Source: Symbiodinium natans (Eukaryota > Sar > Dinophyceae > Suessiales > Symbiodiniaceae). Taken from it: 64,000 bases of DNA. The position numbers were made by a program, and so were the translations under genes. The notes beneath the pieces were generated by a model that did not search any database, was not told where the DNA came from, and was given only the letters and a program-made list of their open reading frames with translations. Positions 45,860-54,773 of the stretch are shown here, piece by piece. Where the stretch lies: the NCBI GenBank assembly GCA_905221605.1, contig CAJNDS010000582.1, forward strand, positions 1 through 64,000, given 5' to 3'. The stretch's first letter is position 1. Every line of letters begins with the position of its first letter.

Positions 45860-48800
45860 TGAGGGTTTAGGGTTTAGGGTTCAGGGTTTAGGGTTTAGGG
45901 TTCAGGGTTTGGGGTTTAGGATGCGACCATGGAACATGTTCTAACCGCTGTTGCTGTTGTCAGTGTTGGCGCCCAAGCTGGCCAGGTGTTGTCTTAGGCA
46001 AGGCGGACAGAGTCTAATTGGGGGTTTGTACCTCGCAAAAAAGGCGCATGATTTGGAGAATGCCCATATGTTCAAGCGCCCGAAGCATTCACGGCGCGTT
46101 AGGATGATGGCACTGTTACAAACAGGCCGGCCAGAGAGTCCCTGGGGCTGCCTCCGCGCGCACGCCTTGGCGGGAGGACGACCAAAAGAATCTCGCACGT
46201 GCTTGGCACTTTGATTGGAACCCTACCCCCCCAAAAGAACCCCAAACCCTAAACCCTAAACCCTAAACCCTAAACCCTAAACCCTAAACCCTAAACCCTA
46301 AACCCTAAACCTTAAACCCTAAACCCTAACCCCTAAACCCTAAACCCTACACCGGTTTGTTTGGGTGCGGCTGCGGCTTCCTTCCTTGAAGGTGCCTTCA
46401 GGCTGTAAGCGTAGTTTTGTTTAGGCAACGCCTTGCGCAGTCTCGCTGCATGTCACGGTTGAGGGTTTAGGGATGTTTAGGGTTTAGGGTTTAGGGTTTA
46501 GAGTTTAGGGTTTAGGGTTTGAAGTCATACAGCATCGCAGATCTCACGTCTGCCAGTGTACATACCAACAAGGTACGAGAGATTACGAGCTGCTTCACGG
46601 TAAGAACGGATAGAGCCACCAAGCTGATCGACCCCCATCCCCCAACCCTAAACCCTTAAACCCCCTCAAACCTGGACCACCTTAAACCCTTAACACCCCC
46701 TTGAGCCTTAAGCCCAGACCCTAGACCCTAGACCCTAGACCCTAAACCCTAAACCCTACACCCTAAAGCCCCCAACCCTAAACCCTAAACCCTAGACCCT
46801 AAACCCCAAACCCTAAACCCTAAACCCTAGACCCTAATCCCCAAACCCTGAACCCTAAACCTCGACCCCCCCGTCGCAGGTCGCCGAGGCGGCCACGCGA
46901 CTCGGGCACTTTGCCGCAGCCGCCCTGGCCTTAAGAAAGCAGCTTCTGGGTTTAGGGTTTAGGGTTTAGGGTTATAGGGTTATAGGGTTTAGGGTTCTGG
47001 GTTTAGGGTTATAGGGTTTAGGGTCTAGGGTGATAGGGTTTAGGGTTTAGGGTTTAGGGTTTAGGGTTATAGGGTTTAGGGTTTAGGGTTTAGGGTTAGG
47101 GTTTAAGGTTTAGGGTTTAGATCCTCAAACAGCTCCTAAACGCTAAGCCCTAAGCCCTAAGCCCTAAGCCCCAAGCCCTAAACCCTAAGCCCTAAGCCCT
47201 AAACCCTAAACCCCAAACCCTAAACCCTAAGCTCAGGTGTCAGTACATGGCACCGGCCACTCGGCGAGGACGTGCAGAGCTCGGATCAGCTTCGCAACCT
47301 GCGACTTTCCTCCGATCTAGGGTTTATAGGGTTTAGGGTTTAGAGTCCAGGGTTTAGGGTTTAGGGTTTAGGGATATTAATCCTTATGGTTGAGGGCTGA
47401 GGTTTTCAGGATTAAAGGATATGCCATTGTGGGGTCTCTACCCTAAACCCCAAACCCTAAACCTTAAAACGGCACCGTACCTCAGATCAATCCCCGAAGA
47501 CAGCATGCTGTTTACTCGAGCTTCGTTTGCAATTCCCAGATTGCAAGCCTGCCACCCTCAACCCTAAGCCCTAAGCTCTAAACCCTAAACCCTAAACCCT
47601 AAACCCTAAACCCTAATCCCTCAACCCTCAACCCTAAACCCCAAACAAACCCTAATCTCCGATGTTTTGCAAAGTCAGCAAAGCGCTCACTCCCCAAAAC
47701 CTGCCAAGGAAGCGTCGTGAGGCTTGAGGGTTTCGGGTTAGGAGTTTAGGGTTAGTTGAGGGTCCGGTGTTGAGGGAATGGGGTTTAGGGTCAGGGGTTT
47801 CGGTTTTAGGGGTTTAGGGTTGGGGTTCACTTAGTAGTTGAATGAGTACACTTTACACTTCTTGGGATACTGCAATCCCCTTTTGAACTGAAAGTGTACA
47901 CAACCCTAAACCCTAAACCCTAAACCCTAAACCCTAAACCCTAAACCCTAAACCCTAAACCCTAAACCATAAACCCTAAACCCTAAACCCTAAACCCTAA
48001 ACCCTAAAAGTTTAGGGTTAGGAGTTTAGGTGTTTGGGCTTTCGGGTTCAGGACTCCAGCACTGAAAAAGCGAGGTTTGCAGAGGCCAATGGCCGCCTCC
48101 TCTACGTGACGTCGGCGAGCGATCCGTCCGCTCCGCCGCCTTCTGCGTTTAGGGTTTAGGGTTTAGGGTTTAGGGTTTAGGGTTTAGGGTTTAGGGTTTA
48201 GGGTTTAGGGATACCAGGAGCCCGCAAACCTTAAACTCTCTAACAAGGCCAAAACACTCCACCCTAGGCCAGCTCTAAAACCTGAGCCCCCATGCCCTCA
48301 ACCCCCGAACTCCAAAACAAAAAGACCCTAAACCCTAAACCCTAAACCCTAAACCCTAAACCCAAAACCCTAGACCCTAGACCCTTGACCCTAAACCCTA
48401 AACCCAATGCCCGCTCACCAGAATGCTGCGACCCTCCTTTTGGGTGACGAGGGGTGGGCACTTAGGGTGACGTGGGGCGACTAGAGCCCGAATCGCGAAC
48501 CTCTAGTGTGCTCGGGTTTCATGTTTAGGGTTTAGGGTTTAGGGTTTAGGGTTCGGATAGAAGCAGGGTTGTTCAGGTGGCCCACTTGTTCTGAAGCCTA
48601 TCTGGGGTGCTGAGAAGAAATAGCCGCAGTTAAAGCTGCACCTCTGTCCTTCCATGTCGGGGAAATAAAAACGCATATACAGTTGCCTCGCCAGATGGCT
48701 TCTTGGTTTTAGGCTTGCAGAGTTGTTTGTTTCCAGTTCAGGGATTAGGGCTTCGTCGGCCCCAAATCCAAAACCCTCAAAAACGAGCCGCCGCCTCCGC

Positions 48801-50390
48801 CGTCGCCGCTTCGGAAGTGCTTGGTCCTGGAGACGCGCCAGCTTGCGCCCGAGGGAGGAAGGCGGGGTTGGGTCTCAGAGACGGGGGGCCCTAAGCCCGC
48901 CGCCCTATAGACTCTGTAGACCCTAAGCCCTAAGCCCCAAACACCCTAAGCCCTAAGCCCTAAGCCCTAAGCCCTAAGCCCTAAGCCCTAAACCCTAAAC
49001 CCTAAGCCCTAAACCCTAAACCCTAAACCCTAAACCCTCAAGCCGTAAGCGAACCGACCCTAAACCCAGCTTTAGAGGGCCGAGTTGGACTCGGAGTCCG
49101 TCCGTCAGGTTGGTTAACTGTGCGTGGGTAGTCTTCTCTAAGTAAGGGTCCCTTTTTGTGGATTTCTTTTTTAACTATATCCCCCTTGGGAGTTACATTT
49201 TTCTATTTTTGTTGATATAGAACCTTCGAGTCTCATCGCCCGAACCCTGGAATCCACACTGCAATGGCAAGCCCAGTGGCTCGTAATCTGGGCATCAAGC
49301 GCCGGGTTGCTAAGATCCTCTGAACAGCCCCCCCGGCCTTCCCTTAGTTTGGGTTTGGGGTTAAGAGGCTTTTGGGGTCTTTTTTGTAAGAGGCTTACAT
49401 GAACGCTATGGCTTGTATAAGCATGATCTGTGCACCTGTAACGGCCTTTTATGCAAACAACTTTCGGGGGCACATGTGCACTTGCACGTAGGGTCGTAAG
49501 TAAGGTAGCCTCGCAACCCTCTCTGATGAAGCTGTGGCGTCAAGGGCAAGCTGACCTTCGCAGCTCCCCGCGGCCTTTTTCGCGGCTCGCAGTCTTTACA
49601 CGTTTAGTTCGTCGCCTTTCCTAGGGTGGCTCAGGGGCTTCGGAGCACCGGCTCCGCTGTCCCCAGGGGTCTACGGGCCGCGGCGCCGACGTTCGCTCGG
49701 CTCCATAGGAACGGCCGCCCGCTGAAACTTTGTCATAGTTGAGTACCATTTTACATTTTTAGGGGTACTTAAACCCAAAGGAGAATACGAGTTTAAATTT
49801 TTAATGGTACTTAAACCCAAAAAAGAATATAAGTTAAGTTTTTAATGTTATCCCAACCATTACCTAGGAAAGATGTGTCCGCAGCACGAGGAGGTCCCGG
49901 TATGGGCACTCGAGATGGACCGTGACCGGACTTCATGGTTGTGGTACTCGGTGCAAAAAAGGTGAGGCCCTGATTTCCAAGTAGGCCCTCGACACTTCAA
50001 TTCAAGGAGGTTTGGTGGATCGAGCTGGGGCCAGGGGGTTAATATGCCCCCCCTTACGGTCTTAGACTTAGAGTTTAGGAATTTAAGGGTTTAGGGTTTA
50101 GGGTCTAGGGTCTAGGGTTTAGGGTTTAGGGTTTAGGGTGTAGGGTGTAGGGTGTAGGGTTGAGGGTTTAGGGTTTAGGGGCTGAGGAGTCGGGATGCCC
50201 ACGGGCACCAACTAGCAGAAAAAGTCCCGACAAAAACGATAAGCCCAAGGCCTACGAAACCCTCCGGCTACCCAAAAAGCCCTGCTATCGAGAAACTCTA
50301 GAACCCAAATTGCCAAATGCGCCAATTCCCCAAATCTCACATCCCTAGCCCTAAACCCTAAACCCTAATCCCTAAACCCTAAACCCTAAT
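45860..50390. repeat. Telomere-like tracts up to the LINE insertion
   Basis: Reverse blocks at 45865-45925, 46462-46530, 46955-47120, 47320-47370, 48148-48212, 48523-48555 and 50085-50180. Forward blocks at 46240-46350, 46715-46865, 47135-47230, 47560-47650, 47903-48008, 48325-48405, 48910-49045 (CCCTAAG-rich) and 50347-50390. The 45930-46230 spacer has an 88-codon open frame without a domain. 49065-50035 is unique, with a two-copy ~50 bp repeat (GGTACTTAAACCCAAA units, 49759-49850). Confidence 0.88.
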
Positions 50391-50400
50391 CCCCTGACAC
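50388..50400 (+). repeat. 5' target-site duplication of the LINE
   Basis: AATCCCCTGACAC, identical to 57249-57261. It directly follows a CCCTAAA tract and directly precedes the 5' end of the element. Confidence 0.85.
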
Positions 50401-50433
50401 AGGCGCTCTGGCTTTCAGCTTCTTTGCGTGCGC

Positions 50434-52224
50434 ATGTGGTGCGATATGTGGATTCTTCGCATGTTGCAATGGTTAATGCTTACAGGGGTCAGTGGTTACC
50501 ACGGTAATTCCCCTGCTTTCACCAGTTTGAAGCCAGATAAAGTCTGCCTTTTGCAGACTACTCCTCATTCTCGAGGGGTGGCAGCAATGTCGTCCAGCAA
50601 CCAGGAGCTCTCCGCGCAGCACCTTCACCAGACAGCCACCTCAGCCTACACGTACTCCGGCGCCAACCAGGTCTACTATGAGGCACAGAGCCAGTGGTTT
50701 CAGGAAAATCGCTCGAAGAGGAAAGGCCCCCCGTCAGCAGCCTTGTCTACACCACTGGCTACTCCCCATGAAGACACGGATGAGGAGATGGATGCAAGAC
50801 CCAAGATCGCGCAGCCACAGCCCGCGGACGCCAACACTACTCCTCTGATACAGCCGCTGGATATCGACGCTCAGGCCGCAGTCTCGCTCGCGGCGGCCCA
50901 AGCGGGGATCAACTCCAACGACCCCGCGGCAATTACGGCATGGTTGGGAGAATCCATCACCACACGCAAACAGGTGATGGAAACCATCCGCGCTTACCAT
51001 ACTGGGGTGATTCGCAGCGAGATCAGCAACATCGTCCTCCAGGTTGAAGGAGTCGTCCGCCAACTGGACAACAGACTACTCCTCCAGCACGACCACCTTC
51101 GCTGGCTCACTCAGGAAAGCAGGATGGAGCAGAAGAAGCTCTCAGGGCTTCAGGTCCTCACCACCGGCTGGTCCCCGACAATGTCAGGTGAGGAACGTTT
51201 GTACCAACTCAACTGGATGTTCGAGCAGGTGGACTACTTCCGTCGCTGGCTCTCTGACCGCGGGCACAACATCGACGGCCCCAACGTTCCCTACATCTTC
51301 ATGAACATCCTCCAGTGTGAGCCGGCTACTCCTCCGTCCGGCCAGCAGTTTTCCACGGTGTCAATTTTAACATTTAAATCCTGGGATTTGCGCCAGCAGT
51401 TCATGAGCACTTACGGTGGCCCCACGGGAACCCCCTTGTACAGGGATTCTTCCACGCGCGAGAAGAACCGCCACATCAGGGCGACACCAGCTTCGCCACA
51501 ATTTCAAAGGAAGATGGAAGTACCCATTAGAGTACTCCTCTCCCTTATCAATGAAAGCGAGCTGCTCGAATCCAATCAGGTCACCGTGCTATGGAAGACC
51601 CTGACCATAATGCAGCCGCAATCTGTTCGCGAATTCGATGAGCAGATCCGCGCCTTCGCAAGGATGCATTTTTTCGAAGACAAGGGAATCATGAAGGGCA
51701 TCCTAGAGGTTACTCCTCAGCTGATGGAAGCGTTGCAAGCAAAGCCACCCATCGGCTCGGAAGAACCCACCATGTGGTCATACCACTGGGCGAAGGTCGT
51801 TTATGGTGTGCAACATGAGTTGGATGTTGCAGACCAGCACCAGTTTGCGAGGGCCCGGACCCAAGCCAAAGGCTCGGGAAAGGGCATGGAGGTAGGCCAG
51901 ACTAGGCGCCACTGGGCCTCCTCAGCAGTCTACTCCTCAGCGGACAATCCGTTCCCAATTGAGATGGAAGTCCGCGACGTAGACGATATTTATTTCGTCT
52001 GGGACGAGTATTGTGACAAGTTCCAGAGAGCAGATTTGAAAATCGGCAGCTACCAGACGGGTACTGTCCAGGGAGCGCCCCCCTCGGCTACTCCTCCTAC
52101 AGCCACAGGGGAGAGCGCACTTTCAGTGTTTGCGCAGCCGAAGGCTGGCGTCATGCAGCCCCCATCATGGGTGCCCAAGGCACCAGTTTCCGCAGCTGCC
52201 AAAGGCAGCGCAGCAAAGCCCTGA
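50434..52224 (+). CDS. LINE ORF1 protein (coiled coil, RRM-like)
   Basis: The frame opens at a GTG at 50428; the first ATG is 50434, and an ATG at 50587 is an alternative start. Numbered from 50428, residues 54-165 are Pro/Gln/Ala-rich and low complexity. A helical, heptad-like segment with many L/I/V spans about 168-248. A region from about 249 resembles the RRM and C-terminal domain of L1 ORF1 proteins: GEERLYQLNWMFEQ, later FSTVSILTFKSWDLRQQF, then LYRDSSTREKNRHIR. The family acts as an RNA-binding chaperone that packages LINE RNA. It ends at TGA 52222. The assignment rests on architecture and short motifs, so family-level certainty is moderate; that it is the element's ORF1 is well supported by position. 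Confidence 0.75.
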   Translation: MWCDMWILRMLQWLMLTGVSGYHGNSPAFTSLKPDKVCLLQTTPHSRGVAAMSSSNQELSAQHLHQTATSAYTYSGANQVYYEAQSQWFQENRSKRKGPPSAALSTPLATPHEDTDEEMDARPKIAQPQPADANTTPLIQPLDIDAQAAVSLAAAQAGINSNDPAAITAWLGESITTRKQVMETIRAYHTGVIRSEISNIVLQVEGVVRQLDNRLLLQHDHLRWLTQESRMEQKKLSGLQVLTTGWSPTMSGEERLYQLNWMFEQVDYFRRWLSDRGHNIDGPNVPYIFMNILQCEPATPPSGQQFSTVSILTFKSWDLRQQFMSTYGGPTGTPLYRDSSTREKNRHIRATPASPQFQRKMEVPIRVLLSLINESELLESNQVTVLWKTLTIMQPQSVREFDEQIRAFARMHFFEDKGIMKGILEVTPQLMEALQAKPPIGSEEPTMWSYHWAKVVYGVQHELDVADQHQFARARTQAKGSGKGMEVGQTRRHWASSAVYSSADNPFPIEMEVRDVDDIYFVWDEYCDKFQRADLKIGSYQTGTVQGAPPSATPPTATGESALSVFAQPKAGVMQPPSWVPKAPVSAAAKGSAAKP

Positions 52225-53454
52225 CAAATTGCTGCCGTTCCAGCTTCGCTTTTTACAGTTGTGCAATGTTTTACTCCTCATCATCTCTTTCACAGCAATA
52301 TTTTCTTACAGGATAGTGATGTCTTCTACAATATCAGTCCACTCCTCTCGCACGACTGTCGCAGCCAGAAGATGCCACATTTGAAATTTCTCAAGAGGCA
52401 CAATGGCCAGAATTCCCAACAACGGCCACATTTGAAATGTATGAACCATTCGACCAGGGAAGATACTTTCAAGTTCAACGAAAGCTGGCTTAATTCGAGT
52501 TTCTGCCGAGGCAAGAGCAGGGAAGTCGAAGCACAAACAGTAGGATGGGATAGAACACCCATTCGAAGAAAACAACACAGATCCCGATGCAAACAAGTAC
52601 TTCGTAGATGCCCCACCCTACCCTCATTAAATTATTTAGGCCTAGCATTCCTGATAGTTTATTACTACACCGAACCCTGTCGCTACAACCCAGGTATAAT
52701 CATGATGGATTCCTTGCTAATGTATCATTGTGCAAAGGGCTTCTGTACCACATATTTAGATGCACTTCAGGCTAGATTAAACAAAACACAACATTCATTG
52801 GTAGGCAACACAACGACCATACTCCTGGATGATCTCATCCCAACACAGATTACTCCTCAGAATGGGTCTCCGACCCACCACCATAGATCGCCCTGGCCGA
52901 TTGACCAAAGCACAACACAGTCAGGCACCCCACATCTCACAGCATCAGACATTTTCACAAGGGATGTGCTCCTCCTTTGTAGGCAGTCCAGAGCACCCCA
53001 TATGGCTTCTATACTCCCTTCCTTAGCCCCCCGCCCACACCTTAAAAATAGAGGAGGTAGGCGTATTCAACTTAGGGTGGCAGACTCAGGCCAAAGAATG
53101 TTTTTAAAGTCCCCTAAACCCAGTCCCTTCCCGGTTCGTCCCAGACCCCCCCGAGCTACTCCTCATGGAAAAGACTCGGTTGTTTCCACCCAAGTGAATT
53201 CAGGAATTAATAAACATCAAGAAGTTAAGCTTGCACCGCCGCCGCGCGGCGCGCCGGGGACCCATGTGGTCAACGAAGAGTGCAACCCCACTCTCCCTAA
53301 ACTCTCTCCACCCTCAGGCCGGGGTTCCAGGCTACTACGCAGACGCCTTTACCGGCAGTGGCGTAGCAGTCGCGGTGGAGTCATATGCAGGGCCGCTTGG
53401 GCAAGGGCACTGGCAACAGGGAGAAGCCCCAGAGAGCGGCTCACGGCCGCGTAA
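52225..53454 (+). CDS. Open linker frame between ORF1 and endonuclease
   Basis: Directly after the ORF1 TGA, the same reading frame stays open for 409 codons to TAA 53452. The first ATG is 52372. No known domain is recognised; the translation is rich in R, P, S and H, with one hydrophobic stretch around 52630-52665. So long a stop-free run is unlikely by chance at this base composition. It may be part of an original long polyprotein (by stop readthrough, or the TGA may be a mutation) or a separate ORF. It overlaps the endonuclease frame by about 85 bp, offset by -1. Confidence 0.45.
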   Translation, partial: QIAAVPASLFTVVQCFTPHHLFHSNIFLQDSDVFYNISPLLSHDCRSQKMPHLKFLKRHNGQNSQQRPHLKCMNHSTREDTFKFNESWLNSSFCRGKSREVEAQTVGWDRTPIRRKQHRSRCKQVLRRCPTLPSLNYLGLAFLIVYYYTEPCRYNPGIIMMDSLLMYHCAKGFCTTYLDALQARLNKTQHSLVGNTTTILLDDLIPTQITPQNGSPTHHHRSPWPIDQSTTQSGTPHLTASDIFTRDVLLLCRQSRAPHMASILPSLAPRPHLKNRGGRRIQLRVADSGQRMFLKSPKPSPFPVRPRPPRATPHGKDSVVSTQVNSGINKHQEVKLAPPPRGAPGTHVVNEECNPTLPKLSPPSGRGSRLLRRRLYRQWRSSRGGVICRAAWARALATGRSPRERLTAA

Positions 53455-54773
53455 CAGGGAAAAACAACGCCGGCAGATTCCGCACCTTGGTCTTGGAGCA
53501 GTCAGAACTTTCCGGACCACAGCGTAAGCCCCGGGATAAAACCATGACTACTCCTCAATTAGAATACGGATTCAAATTAAAAATAGCCACACAGAATGTC
53601 CAAGGCATGGCGGAAGTCCTCAAGCATCAGCAGGTCCTCGAAATAATGAAATCTTTTTCACTGCACATCCTCTTCCTTACAGAAACACGTTCCACCTCAT
53701 ACTACACCTATAACTCTCAAGGATTTCTCTTTGTGGTGAACGGTTCTACTACAGACAAATACGCCGGAATTACAGCGGTAATTCACCCCAGTATCCGCCC
53801 CTATATCAAGGATTTCATTCAGTACTCCCCTAGGATTACAAGGGTTACCATTTCTCTCCAAAGTGGTAATTCACACATTTTCGGGGTCTACGCCCCACAT
53901 GACAAGCTTGAAAATGAAGAGGTAAAGTCACCGTTTTGGGACACGCTACAAAGCGCAATGATTTCGCTCCCAGCCCCAGAGCCCGCTTATATCATTGGCG
54001 ATTTTAATGTGCGCTTGCAGGGTCGCAGCCGCCATGAACACGATATCATGGGACCTCACGTCTATGGAAAAGGCTACTCCTCAGCAAAAACTGGACCACA
54101 GCAGAACCGTACTTACTACACATCCTTCCTCCGAGACACGGCTTGTGTTGACGCCCTCACGTACAAAACCCCCAATCTTTTACATCACATTACATATAGG
54201 GATAAAAACCCCCCACCGCAAGAGTGGACCCAGTTCGCGCTGGATTCAATCAAGGTGCTTCAATTCTGGGATAAAATCGCAGCGCTCCCCACACCTCCTG
54301 AAGAAGCCCTTTGTATCGCTCAAACGATTCGTCTCTTTTTGACCGCGGACCCTTTGTTAAACCCTCTCCCTCAAACACCGAAGATCGACCCCTTCAGATT
54401 CCAGAGTCTTGATAAAATAGTGTGTAAAAAGCAATGGCTTCCGTCGATTTTACAATGCCGTGCGCATCATAATACCGGCTTCCCAAGCGACCATTACCTC
54501 CTCATCCACCAAAGCGCAGGAACAATTCGCCGCAGCCTTCAGAACACATTACGTCAACACAGCCTCCCCGGGTTCAGATACAAAGGAAGCCCCCGGGGGC
54601 CCCCACGTTCGAGTCTACACGGACGGCTCCGGTTCAAAAGGCAGAGCAAGTGCCGCCTCCCCCGCGGGATGGGGATTCGTGGTATTCGACGACTCCGCGA
54701 GGGCGCACAAAGCATTTGGCCCAGTACTCACCACAGACACCTCCCCATATTATCTGGGTGCCAACGTCGGTAG
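53385..54773 (+). CDS. LINE APE-type endonuclease domain
   Basis: ATG at 53385; the frame is open from 53367, after a TAG. Numbered from 53385, the exonuclease/endonuclease/phosphatase fold motifs appear in order: TQN with N71, LTETR with E100, VYAPHD near 168, GDFN with D206 and N208, and SDH with D369 and H370 close to the end. These are the metal-binding and catalytic residues of APE-type LINE nucleases, which nick target DNA to prime reverse transcription. Meaningful homology ends at SDH (54486-54494). After that the frame runs on to 54773 as an out-of-frame shadow of the RNase H coding sequence. A one-base difference at 54495-54503 separates it from the next frame. All recognised catalytic residues are present. 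Confidence 0.85.
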   Translation: MQGRLGKGTGNREKPQRAAHGRVTGKNNAGRFRTLVLEQSELSGPQRKPRDKTMTTPQLEYGFKLKIATQNVQGMAEVLKHQQVLEIMKSFSLHILFLTETRSTSYYTYNSQGFLFVVNGSTTDKYAGITAVIHPSIRPYIKDFIQYSPRITRVTISLQSGNSHIFGVYAPHDKLENEEVKSPFWDTLQSAMISLPAPEPAYIIGDFNVRLQGRSRHEHDIMGPHVYGKGYSSAKTGPQQNRTYYTSFLRDTACVDALTYKTPNLLHHITYRDKNPPPQEWTQFALDSIKVLQFWDKIAALPTPPEEALCIAQTIRLFLTADPLLNPLPQTPKIDPFRFQSLDKIVCKKQWLPSILQCRAHHNTGFPSDHYLLIHQSAGTIRRSLQNTLRQHSLPGFRYKGSPRGPPRSSLHGRLRFKRQSKCRLPRGMGIRGIRRLREGAQSIWPSTHHRHLPILSGCQRR

